Origin: Ephydatia muelleri | Lineage: Eukaryota > Porifera > Demospongiae > Spongillida > Spongillidae | DNA: 64,000 bases | Assembly (NCBI GenBank): GCA_013339895.1 | Contig: JABACO010000042.1 | Coordinates: 21,001 to 85,000, forward strand | Reading direction: 5' to 3' | Shown: piece by piece, positions 1-10,990 of the stretch | How the letters are laid out: each line of letters begins with the position of its first letter | Numbering within the stretch: position 1 is the first letter of the stretch | The notes under the pieces: generated by a model | The model's database searches: none | Told to the model about the DNA's origin: nothing | Seen by the model: only the letters and a program-made list of their open reading frames with translations | Program-made: the position numbers and the translations under genes

Positions 1-272
1 TGAACATTACAGTTTTTCGTACCCGACTTAGATCTGTTGACCTATCACCCTTTTGTATGATATATCCTTCCATGTTTAGGCAGTTTGTAAGTGCACGTAC
101 ACATCGTGCCACTACTTTTTGCATATGTATGTGTGTTTAAATGTATGCAATCAATCAATCAATCAATCAATACAATATTATATACGCCTTAAATCATACA
201 GTCCCGGAATGCATGTACGCAGTGTCACATCAATGTATTATTTCTATGATAATCACTCATTGACCTATACAG

Positions 273-2034
273 GATCTCAGGCCCAACCCCCAACATTTAC
301 ATCACCAAGCTACAGTGTTCAGGTACCGGAGACTACTGCAATAACTGTGGTGGGCGTGGCTCCATCACCAAGACCTCCTGATGGATTCTTAACTGTCAGG
401 TGCATCAATCATTTCAACAGTTCTGTTGGTATGACTTACACCATTGGTCAAGTCAATGGATACTTTCCCTTTGTGTTGAACTGTATCACTGGTAACTTTT
501 CAGTGACACTAGATCTTGTTTATGCCACACAACCTCATTCATACAGCTTTTCAGTGTGGTGTTATGACAACCTATCACCAAACCTCTCCAGCAATGCTTC
601 AGTAACCATCAGTGTGATTGAAGTGGACAAGTATAAACCAGTCATTACACCTTCATATGTATTTCTTACTGTGAATGAGACCACACCTCTGGGTACAGTC
701 CTGGCCTCCACCAGAAGAGATGTGGGAGCACTGAGTGTGTACAATGCTACAGACATGGATGTTGGACCTCAGGGAGCTCTCCATTACAATTTGTACTATT
801 CAGACCCTCGCTTCTCTGGGGATGGGACCTTTGGGACATTAACTGTGCAACAGTCTCTTAATGTGGACTATATTGGTGCTACAACATTCATCAATATCAT
901 AACCACGGCATGTGACCCACATGTCTGTAGTAGCGACTTCAACATATACATTACCATCTTACGCCAGAATGACTACTACCCCATGTTCTCTCAGAAGGTG
1001 TACTCTGTAACATACAATGACAGTACCCCTCCAGGCCAGGTGATACCTTCAATCTGCACTGATCAAGATATAGGTGTGGGTGCGTTACAAGGTGTGGTGT
1101 TTCTCAACACTACTCCAGGTGTGTTCTTATTGAATCCATCAACGGGAGTTCTCATTACCAATATAAGCATGGACTACAGAAGAGCCAGAGGATATACTGT
1201 TGTGCTGTTGTGCAGTGACACTGGAGGGTTAACTAACACCTCAACTGTATATGTCACCATCACTCCTCCTTTGATATTTTCCAATGCAGTCTATGTCTTC
1301 CACATCTTAAGATCAATACCTTCTCCCTACACAGTTGGTCAGGTGATGGCCACTGATGTTTTTACAGTTCTCCTCACATACAGCCTAACAAGCAATCCAT
1401 ATTTCATTATTGACAGCCTCAACGGTACAATACAAACTATAAGCTCTGTTTTTGACTATCCATACTCTGAAATAGTTCTGAATGCAACAGTTACTGATGG
1501 ATTGTACAATGACACAGCCATGGTTTATTTTATCCTTATGGACACTAACTCACCATCACCATCACCACTCCTACCGACAAATACCACCCAAGCTGAGCAA
1601 ACTATGATCTACATTGTTGCTGGGATCATTGCAGCTGCTGTGCTTGTGGTGGGCGTTCCAATCTTAATAATTTTAATATTGATATGGAGAAGGCTGAAAA
1701 CTCACAAAGCTCCTGGAGCTGCTACAAGTATTCCAGTACATACCTCTGCTCACAGGTAACAATTCACTAGACTAAATACCTATTTGACATTGTGTGTTCT
1801 CTTACTGCACACATTTTATTTTCGTTTGCTCACCTACCTATAAACCGATATGCATCAAATAACAGCCCTCCTTCATCTAAAGATGAAGAAAGAACTAACC
1901 ATCGAGCGACAATACCTGTGTATCCAAACGATGCATACATCATATCCGATCAGAGGCAATCACTAAACAGTGCAGAGTATGAAAATATTGACAGCCATGA
2001 CACCCGTGCAATCGAACTTACCTCCTTCAAATAG
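273..2034 (+). CDS. Cadherin-like single-pass membrane protein, copy 1 (ectodomain and tail exons)
   Basis: Two exons are visible: 273-1755 and 1866-2034, with a 110-nt GT-AG intron. The first starts after a CAG acceptor in the phase that the signal-peptide exons at 15576 and 17074 would supply, so the true first exon probably lies before the window. The ectodomain has about four cadherin-like repeats with NxS/T sites and linkers such as VDKYKPV and RQNDYYPMF. A Ser/Pro-rich stalk follows, then one membrane helix (IYIVAGIIAAAVLVVGVPI) and a basic RR stop-transfer. Exon 3 encodes the cytoplasmic tail and ends AEYENIDSHDTR...TSFK; YENI fits a YxN-type SH2 docking motif. The full copy at 20965 has about seven repeats; this one lacks the last three before the stalk. 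Calcium-binding motifs are poor in the first repeats, so 'cadherin-like' is safer than classical cadherin. It presumably acts at the cell surface. Confidence 0.75.
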
Positions 2035-2930
2035 TACGTCAGCCATGTGTCCTACCTCTGTCAGTTATGTTCCCTTTCCATTCCCATCCAGGAAAATGTT
2101 GAAGGGTCATGAAATGCCACCTGTTCAAACACGGGAAGATGACAGTTGCATGATAACAAAGCTTAATGATTAATGCATGCATGGTATAAAAATGGTTATG
2201 TTATTTGTAATTATTGTTTAGCTAGTGACCTCACAATAACAATAACTCATAAAAACTAATAAATGTCAAACTAAAAGAATGACACTGCTAAGTAATTTTA
2301 TTAAAATCAACTCTAGCAATGTATTATAACAAATTTATTAAATTAGCAATGGGATCGTTTCATGTTTTCTTTTTCTAGAATTCTGATATGTCCTCTGCAT
2401 ATTGCTTCTTACGCAACGAGAATCGGAGTATCTGTCATGATGCTGTAAGGCTCTGAAATTTTAATTAGCTATAATACATTTCAACGCATTTCTATTGCGC
2501 GTACTGGAAATTTATAATGTTGCGTAAGGTCCTTTTTCGCGGAAACAATCCCATATGTAACACTGGCCTGCATGGAACATTGGATTGGGAAAAGTCGCTG
2601 TAAAGGACGCCCCCGCGCTCGCAGAGGGGACAAGGCATTTAATTACACTTCAGAGAGAGTGTTAAGTTTCAACATACACAGGTAGTATATATAGACAGAC
2701 AAAATGCACACAATAGATCTGTCTGACAAATAAAGCGTCACCCCAGCGCAGAGGCCACAGCATCCCGCAGGGCGTTGTCGGCCCGTGCACAATAGGGCGA
2801 CACAGGGGAAATTCCCTCATACGTAATTGTAATCATGTAACTAACAGTTCAGTCCGCCACAGTCGCAATATGCCCATCTGCCTTTGTAACACAGCTGCAC
2901 ATATTTTATTAGAACACTGAATTCAAACAA
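2035..2930. other. Gap between copy 1 and copy 2, no gene seen
   Basis: AT-rich to about 2500, then a GC-richer stretch (2500-2880) with no long open frame. It is unrelated to the equivalent region of copy 5, so copy 2 probably lost its 5' half through an insertion or deletion ending near 2931. Confidence 0.4.
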
Positions 2931-5185
2931 AATGAGAGTGTTCCAAATGTCTTCACCATTGATGCCAACACTGGAGTAGTCAGAGTGGTAGCACATTTGG
3001 ACCATGATACAGTTCCTGTCTACACCATGACTATTGTTGCCATATGGAGTGTGGATCCAGCAAGGAGCAGCTCAGCTTTGCTCACCATCTATGTCAGCTG
3101 TCAACAAATATTGTCTCCAGTGCATGTCCATATTCAACCCAACAATTCTGGACTCAGCAGCTGTCTGAGGTGTTCCGATGCTTCTGGACTAAGTGGAGTG
3201 ATGTTGTATTCTCATTCTACGAATTATGGAATGCTAGGAATCAACAATGACACTGGAGCAATAGACCTCAGTAGCCCTGATTCCATCAGCTACAGTGTTC
3301 TCAACTTCACCATGCATATATCATACAGAGGATCTCCACCACTAAACATCCCATCATCATCATCTTCATCACTTTCACTATTCACAAACCACCAGTGTTC
3401 ATACACTTATCAGCCTCTCTCAATCTCAGCGATAGCATACAATCTGGTATTGTGTTTCAACAAACCGAGTGACCACTGAGCATTTGAGATCTCTATAATC
3501 TGAGGTCTGGGCACTAGCCAAACAGTGATAGGATCATTCTCTGACAACCACTGGACTACTACTCCATTACTAACTACACATGCACACTTACTATCACAGC
3601 ATCTGTTGGTGCCTTTACTGCAATGAGCACACTCTCCATATATGTAGTACAATATGATCCCATGTGCCTGTCTACATTATATGTTATCAATGTCCATGAA
3701 AATGCCACAGTCCAAACTGTGCTCACAAACCTCAACTGCTCTGATGCAAACAAGGGACCTGGTGCGCAGCTAGTGTACACAATCATGGCTGGGAATGGTG
3801 ATGGAAAGTTTAGCATTTTAAACAATGGACTGCTAACTCTTGTGCAGTGGTTAAACTATGCAAATGTCATTCAGTACCAACTAATCATAAATGTTTCAGA
3901 CACCTTTCCAGTACCAAGGATCATTTCTGTCACAGTCTACATTTCTGTCCAGCCTGTCAACAGATTTTCCCCTGTGTTTCAGCAGTCCCTCTACAGCTAT
4001 ACAATTCCTGAGAATTCCCCCATTGGTACGAGTGTCCTCTTAGTCACTGCCACTGATGATGATAGTCCTGCATCACCTGATGGTCAGGTGACCTATTCCC
4101 TCAACCAGCCCAAGTTCACCATTGACAGAAGTGGGTGGGTCATATTGGCATCCAATCTGGACATACTGCAGCAGGCCGTCTATAACTTCACGGTCCTTGC
4201 AATGGACGGAGGTAAGCCTCCAAGAACTGGGTCAGCCTCTGTGGTGACCTATGTGGGCTATGTAGGGATCAGACCACCTCAGTTCACACAGATTCTTTAC
4301 TGTGCCACTCTGAACATCACAAATCCTTCTGGGGAGTGTTGTTCTGACAGTACATTGTACTGACCCTGTGTTGGGCAACACTGCACCCATTCACTACTCA
4401 TTGGACCCCTCCCTGTCCAGTTCACGTTACTTTAATGTGGATGTCGATAGTGGAGTCATCACTATTAAGTGGCCATCTCACATTCAGAGCCATCTGCACA
4501 GGCAGTGCACCTTACAACCTGTATGACACAGCAGTCGTGGATGTGGAACTCCTGGTGAAGAGCAACATCACCTTCATTCCATCGGTCAGCTATCTCTTCC
4601 TTCCACCCCTTAAAAACAATTGTACCCTCCTGGGGAGTGTGCAGCCAGTCTACACCATCCTCCAGGTGAATGCTACTTCTCCAGGTGGATACGCCATCAC
4701 ATATAGCCTTATCAACTATCAGTCAACCTTCTCCATCGATCCCTCCAGTGGTTACTTTAGGTTGATTGGCATGCTGGAGTCACTGGCAACAATCCTGGTG
4801 TATGTGGACAACTTGAACGCTCCAACATCATCAAAATTACCATCCTTATCATTAACATCTGCACCATCACTAGCCACATCCTCCCTACAAGTACCACCCA
4901 AGCTCAGCAAACTATGACATACATTGTTGCTGGGATCATTCAGCTGCTGTGCTTGTGGTGGGGGTTCCAATCTTAATATTGATATGGAGAAGGGTGAAGA
5001 CTCACAAAGTTCCAGGAGCTGCTGCAAGTATTCCAGTACATACTTCTGCTCAATTCACTAGACCAAATACCTATTTGACAATGTGTGTTCTTTTTCTGCA
5101 CACATATCTTGATAATTTACATGCTGGCTACTAACCAACATGGATCACATGACAGCTTTACTCCACCTGAAGATGTGGCTTCTGA
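2931..5185 (+). pseudogene. Cadherin-like copy 2, degenerate
   Basis: Homology to copy 5 resumes at about 2935 (the SVPNVFTIDANTGVVRV block, compare 22702) and runs through blocks at 2985-3479, 3623-4363 and 4435-4917 in different frames. At least two frameshifts and several stops break the reading. The 3623-4363 block holds two well-formed cadherin repeats (IPENSPIGTSVLLVTATDDD, then DGQVTYSL) that have no counterpart in the other copies here, so the ancestral gene was longer than copy 5. The membrane-helix region at 4915-4990 has a one-base deletion in the TM coding sequence relative to copies 1 and 5. The start of the tail exon is recognisable at 5150-5180 (PPEDV), where the inverted segment begins. 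It is not a functional gene as sequenced. Confidence 0.75.
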
Positions 5186-5189
5186 TCAT

Positions 5190-5410
5190 CCATCCTTCAT
5201 GCATGTAGCTACCCTGGATGGGGATGGAAATGGAACATAACTGACCAAGGTAGGACACATGGCTGACATACAGTTTGAAGGAGGTGAGCTCTACTGCTCC
5301 TGTGTCATGGCTGTCAATATATTCGTTGGCTTTGCAGTTTTGTGATATCCTCTTGTTGGATATGATGCATGCATCATTTGGATACGCAGATATAGGGACG
5401 GTTATTTTTA
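5190..5410 (-). pseudogene. Cytoplasmic-tail exon of copy 2, inverted
   Basis: Read on the minus strand, this encodes AYPNDACIISNKRISQN...NEYIDSHDTGAVELTSFK and then YVSHVSYLGQ. It matches the tail exon of copy 5 (23667-23859) read on the plus strand. The rest of copy 2, including the first bases of this exon, is on the plus strand, so a local inversion of about 220 bp splits the exon. One edge of the inversion abuts the CCCT microsatellite. The exon cannot be spliced to its gene in this orientation. Confidence 0.8.
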
Positions 5411-5524
5411 CATCCACCCTCCCTCCCTCCCTCCCTCCCTCCCTCCCTCCCTCCCTCTCTCCCTCCCTCCCTCCCTCCCTCCCTCCCTCCCTCCCTCCCT
5501 CCCTCCCTCCCTCACTCCCTCCCT
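5411..5524. repeat. (CCCT)n microsatellite
   Basis: An almost uninterrupted CCCT tract with two single-base variants. It separates the inverted cadherin tail exon from the T-box fragment. The long open frames across it (PSLPPSLPP or GREGGREGG) are artefacts of the repeat. Confidence 0.95.
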
Positions 5525-5560
5525 CCACACTTGGTTCTCAATACAATGCATAAATTCTAG

Positions 5561-6725
5561 CCCAGAGTGGTTATTATCAAGTCCACTGGAGGGACAGAGA
5601 AGACTTGTAGCTACCATGTCTTTCCAGAGACAGTTTTTATGACAGTTACAGCTTATCAGAACAGACAGGTAGCTGTGCACATGTGGCTAACTAGTGGTGC
5701 ATGTGTGAAGGGGAGGAATGCTGTGGAGTTTGGAAGTTTGGTTATGTGGGAGTAATCTTTTCATATTGTATTATTTATATCAACCTTAGAGAAATGCAAA
5801 AGGAGTTTGTCTTGCTTTGTGTGGAGTGGATGGTACTAATGTTGCAGATATATTTGATGTAGCTTCTTATATCGATTGTGATGAGAGACATGTTAGTGAG
5901 ATAATGTTACTTAACTAGTGATTTTACAACCCTATGTTTTGTTATGGCTCAGATTACTCTGATGAAAATTGAGCCCAATCCATTTGCAAAAGAAATTCGA
6001 GTATCAAATGCCTACATGCCCTTATCTGGATCCCATAAAGCAGAAGGTGGGTGGAGCCTTGCACACCCATATGCGCTATTTTTAACCAGTCTCTTGATGA
6101 CAGCAGTCATTCTGGCACACAGAACCACGATCACAGTCACCCTCTCACATGTCACTCCCTCCCCCTCACCCCAATGGACCCATACTCCTGTATGATGGTG
6201 AGTGTGTCCCCACTACTTAGTTCATTATGGTCATAGCACCACCCACTACCTCACCCCCGTCTCAACACTTTGATTTATCCTTCCTCTCCTCCCTTCTCCC
6301 TGCCCCTTTCTATTCACCCCTTCCCCCTCCCTCCTCCCTCCCTTCTCCCTTCCCCCTTTCCTTTCACCCCTCCCCCCTCCCTCCTCCCTGTTTAGTGCCC
6401 AGTACTATGTCACAAAGTCTGGACATATCAAGACCATCTTGCAGAATGCCATTATTCTATGATCCCTCAGGCTGCCATAGCAACGCCCTTAATGTTACCA
6501 TGACAACAGTCAATGATACCTTATATCCGACCAACTACATCTTCCACCTCACCACATCCCTGGGAACAAACCTCACTGCACCTCCACAACAAGCCACACC
6601 CCTGCAACAAGCCACACCTCTGCAACCAGCATGCTTGGCCACTTCAAGTTGCAACTGCCCCCTTCCGTGGCCCCGCCTACTCCTACATCGCTTTCCACCA
6701 CTCCCCACCTCCCCCTTCCAGTGAA
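5561..6725 (+). pseudogene. T-box transcription factor, 3' half only
   Basis: Exon 5561-5668 (acceptor TTCTAG, donor GTAGCT) encodes PRVVIIKSTGG, then YHVFPETVFMTVTAYQNRQ. Exon 5953-6046 encodes ITLMKIEPNPFAKEIR. Together these are the C-terminal part of the T-box DNA-binding domain (family pattern FPETxFxxVTAYQN followed by ITxLKIxxNPFAKxFR), and the two exons are in phase. The N-terminal T-box exons are absent: upstream lie a microsatellite and the inverted cadherin exon. Downstream, open stretches at 6090-6197 (LDDSSHSGTQNHDHSH) and 6401-6724 look like the Ser/Thr/Gln-rich C-terminus, but I cannot join them to exon 5953-6046 without a frame conflict. Either the gene is broken or my exon boundaries are wrong. 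T-box proteins are nuclear DNA-binding regulators; this copy lacks half the domain and is probably non-functional unless 5' exons lie far upstream. Confidence 0.7.
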
Positions 6726-7448
6726 CTCTGGGCACCTTCCACCCTCCACTACCTTTGATGCACTAAAGCTACAGTCCTTCCCCTCTTTATGGCTACACCC
6801 ACTTCCTGTGTGGCCTGGGGCCTTGTCACTGGCGTCGAGCCGCACTGACACTCCTCCAATGCTGTCCCTATGCCAATCGCCATGGAGATCCAGCACCTGT
6901 GTATTGCCCTCCACACCACAGCTGAGCCCTGGAAACAAGCTGACCACAACAGCTGAGCCCTGGAAACAAGCTGACCACATTGTAAAAAAAAAAAAAAAAG
7001 AACTGCAGCACTATTGGAGGTGTGTCTCTTTTGGTTGCAGTTGGTTCATTGCCAATGATTACTCGTGTTCATTTTGTGCAGTAAAAAGTGCTAAGCATCT
7101 AATTGGTTTGAGTTGATGTATAGACTCTTTTCGTGTGTCATGCTTTTCATGTGTCATACTTTTACTGAAATATCCGAGTGACAAAAAGGATCAATGAGAA
7201 ACAAATAAGTAAGCTAGCCATATCCATGAATCTTGCAGATTATAGAATCATTGGCCTTCAGAAGGCAGTGATATTTGATTTGTGCAGGCATACCTATGAA
7301 ATGGATCTTGGCTCCTGACCAGTGTCTTATTAAAAAACAATTGTGCCTTCAAATGAAAGAAATTCATTCGTCACAAGAATAAGACTATACTTAACGATAG
7401 CCGTCTCGTAAGAAAAAGTTGACATGGCTTTCACTGATCAGCGTGTCT
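6540..7448. repeat. Duplicated segment, copy A left part
   Basis: Bases 6540-6722 match 16279-16461 and bases 6985-7445 match 16470-16890, with scattered differences. Copy A has about 260 bp (6722-6985, ending in a poly-A run) that copy B lacks. The match resumes beyond the transposon at 15415, which shows that this unit was contiguous before the insertion. Apart from the T-box C-terminal remnant I see no gene here. Confidence 0.8.
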
Positions 7449-9657
7449 ATTCACGGCGCGACAGTGTACCGTATGCAGCCTTGTATATTGCACCCATACT
7501 AATCGATACTCGTCTGCACTCGACACGTGGGCAGTTTTTCATACGTCACGAATGCGGCGCCATGTATACGTCTCAGAACGAACACTTCGCTTATACGTAT
7601 GATATCGCGGTCTGCATATGGATTCAGTATATTCGTCATCACCTGTCTGCATACTTCAGATGAACGCGTGCAGACTCTGTACACGTCATGTATTCGAATG
7701 GTTTCAAATCCATTTTCTGTTCTGCATACTTGAAGGCTAGTGCTTAAACCCTGAACCACGCCAGCAATAATTCAGAATTTAACGGCAAACTTTAATCAAA
7801 TTACAGCTGAAATACAACTTGGTCAAAAAATAAACAGGTATATATAGTTCCAAGCTGGCGATCAAAGTCTCCATCACATCCTGCTGATGTAGTTAGAAGG
7901 GCACTCTCCGCCTAGCAGAGGCCTCTTGGAAGGCGAGCACGAGCCTCTACTACTCTCGCGGCACTTGTCGACGGTTTCCTTACAAGCACACGCTAAAATA
8001 TTACAGAGGTTATGCACAAAGAACTCAGCATTTACTTACTCTCTGACCTCGGTGGTAGCTAGCTTATGCTTTACAATGCTATCGTCTTCATCCCCTTGGT
8101 TGGCCATGCAGCGAAACGTTTTCATTTGGCCGTAGTACACCCTGGCGTCGGCTCAAGAGCTGTGGTCAGAAAGGAAAGTCATAGCATGCCTACTCTGTAC
8201 CTGCGTTTCTTCTGTTGCCGGGGTTGGTCACTTCCACCATTTCAGTCTCGATGTACTCGCTTAAATATATCCTGACCCTGAAGTTATTGGCACGCGCACA
8301 TAATCCACATGCACATATACAACGTACTATGCTCTTCGCGTAATGGCGTTCTATTGGTCGGCACTGTGCTGAAGAGAACAAACATGACGTAAGCATGTAA
8401 ACCTTTGTGACAACTTGAAACGCCGCCTAACTGCATCTACTGAATCACACACTTGTCCTGGTTTGACATAAGCAACACCGTATAGTGTACAGTGTAAACA
8501 CGCACAACTTACCAGGCCTAGACTGCTTAAGTCCGTTTGGTATGCCTTTATAACCTCCGCCTGTCACCCGCGTTGTCCGAAACTCTTTATCTTGCACAGT
8601 TGCACCTCACTGATTCGTCAGCTATATAGTGATCAAAATCAACAATCCAATTTCTCTGAGGTTGGGAACGGCTCCATTAGTACTGTCTCCACAGATAGCC
8701 CAGTAGTCCAATTTTCCTTTCCTCCTATTTCGTTGGGAACTAAACCAAGTTGCCTATTTTTGTTTCCTTTGCTCGATCGTGCGTCGTCACCTCCACTAAT
8801 GACCAACACGTGCAAAACTTAAAACCGAGCATGCGCAGATAATGATATCAAATTAATTGCTCAAATAGGCCTACAGGCTACACCCGCTAGAAATAGTCAC
8901 AGATGTAGGTATCAGAAGTTTACAATGATTATAGGGATCCAATAACTTACCTGTGAGTACGCGACTCGGTCGAGGTAATTATAGTAGCCACACTCATATG
9001 AATGCGTTTTCATGGGTGTGGTTAAAACGGCCTATATTCCTATTCATTGCGCACTATCGTAATTTACGGGCTAAACTGCTGCTCGCGACACCCGATACAC
9101 GGCCAATAAGTACCACCTGCGTTACGTAGGCGTTATTTATCGCTTGCGTCACGGATGCGGTCGAAATGGCGTATCGCAGGCGATCGTTGTGAAGTTACGA
9201 TACGGAGGCTATGATCTTACCGAATACGGTAGCGTGTAAAAATTTTGCGTAACGCAAACGTAATGCACGGCTCCGTGACGCAGGCGATTTAGAAAAAAGG
9301 TGTTACGTGTGCGACACGCAACCGTATCGGACTGTACCCTATAGCCTGTATTATGTCCGCGCGAATCAAAAAGAAGTTAAAATATTAAGCTGTTGCCATG
9401 TAAGGTATCTATATTAGAAGCTGAAATATGAATCGCCACATCTGTTTTCAAATTGGGGGACTAAGCAGGAGCTAGCAGTGTGTATTTGATCCTTTCTCGC
9501 ATATGAACAGCTTTGTAGTCCATTTGTGTTGATGTTTAAAAAAATAAATATAAATCAGCTGAATGCATATACACGTCGGCAATGAATAATGAACAAAATC
9601 ACTTGTGAATAAATACTGAAGGACTGAAAATTCAAGTGGGTATCATCAGCCATTGTT

Positions 9658-10964
9658 TCATCCAAGTCCTTCGGTGGTATACGAAGGTGCAGTAGTTATA
9701 ATGGGCCCTGCATCAGCAATACTGGTAGTAGCAATAGTAGCAGCAGTAGCCGCTGGTCCTAGTCCGTGCCCAAGTGAAGGATAGGAATAGGACGCATCAT
9801 CCTTCATGATAACTCCCCACTCCTCTTCATCAATGTTGCTGTAGTATTGATCTACCCACGATCGAAAAAGGGGGTAAGACACCTGCTTAGATGAATCACA
9901 GTGCCGAATAAAAAGTCGCTGCAAAAAATGGCATTGAAAACAAATTAACAAAACATACACACTTACAAATAAGGCCAGGTGACGCTTGTAAGCATCTTCA
10001 TCATTGGGGTCACCACTGATGCTTCGAATGATGGTTGATGCAAGCTCTGTTGTTGGGATGTACATAGGGACTAGAACGGTATGGCTGAATTCCTAAACAC
10101 TGTTTAACATTTGCATAATTATTATATACATATTAAGTGGCACATGAAAACTATAAATTGCCACCTTCCGTCGTTCTTCAGTTCGAAGATCTGACAATCT
10201 AGCATTGGCGAATCGAACTGCAGCATCGAACTTATATGCTTGAGTTCGGACCACTTGGGCAGTCAAAACCCTGGCTACTACCACCTTTTTAAAATCAGGA
10301 ATTTAAATAAAACATGCACACAAGTGGTTAAGTAAATTCACTAACTCGAACTGATTCCTTGGTAGGGTTCCTCTTAAGGGAGCTACAGAACAGTTTTGCA
10401 ATTTGCAATTCCAATGGTTGCTGCACATGAACACCAGATATCAAAGTCCATGTATGTCATATTCACTGATTTATGCGACTTATTAAGTTTATGCCAACAG
10501 GAGTGATAAATGCAGTCAGGTATAATACTTAATGTCTCATGCTCATGTACCTCATAAATGCTGCCCTTGATACAAAATGAAGTTTGGGTTAAATTCTGAA
10601 TCAGCTGTTTTAGTTCATCCATCGAAGTTCCAAGTTCAATTTGCCTGGCTTCAACACTTCTAAGATTTTCTGACAATTGTGACAAAGACTTTTGCATCGT
10701 ACACAGCTCCCTGGATAATGCTGATTCCTGAAATGCAGCACCCACCGAAGAATCAAGGCTCGATGAAGGGGTTCTCGTACTTGCAAAGTCAATGCTCAAT
10801 GATGAGTCCCTGCCGCTGTTAGATGGTGACTGCGGCAATTCAGCGTTGCTAGGTAGGCTAGATGTTTCAAACACAGTCGGCGGAGGCAGTGCTGATTCTT
10901 GTTGCCGTCGTCTACTGCTCCTTGCAAATGGAGCACGCGGAAGATGCTGCATTTCAAAATCCAC
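9658..10964 (-). CDS. Transposon partner protein, 331 aa, unknown function
   Basis: Five minus-strand exons join in one frame: 10551-10964, 10346-10420, 10165-10284, 9967-10092 and 9658-9918. All introns are GT-AG and phase 0. The protein starts MDFEMQHLPRAPF with a basic RSSRRR patch. A Ser/Pro-rich segment follows, then a predicted coiled coil at about residues 82-125 (LSRELCTMQKSLSQLSENL region), a conserved-looking alpha-helical middle (about 140-245), and a low-complexity Ala/Thr tail ending TEGLG. I recognise no named domain. Its ATG is only 26 bp from the transposase ATG on the other strand, so the two genes share a start region. Two-gene CMC elements are known (for example TnpA/TnpD of En/Spm), and by analogy this could be a DNA-binding or regulatory partner; that is inference. 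It could instead be a captured host gene. Confidence 0.65.
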
Positions 10965-10990
10965 CGCAAACCGCAGCGCACGTGAGAAAG

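Noticed and set aside
5145-5680. Frames with GREGG or PSLPP repeats
   Set aside because: CCCT microsatellite; only the inverted cadherin tail exon within it is meaningful.
7424-7733. Several overlapping frames on both strands at the transposon left end
   Set aside because: They cover the terminal and subterminal repeat region of the element, with no coding features.
7912-8125. Possible 52-aa two-exon minus-strand gene in the transposon (8048-8125 and 7912-7992)
   Set aside because: Splice sites fit, but the frame closes just upstream of the ATG, it is very short and has no recognised motif.
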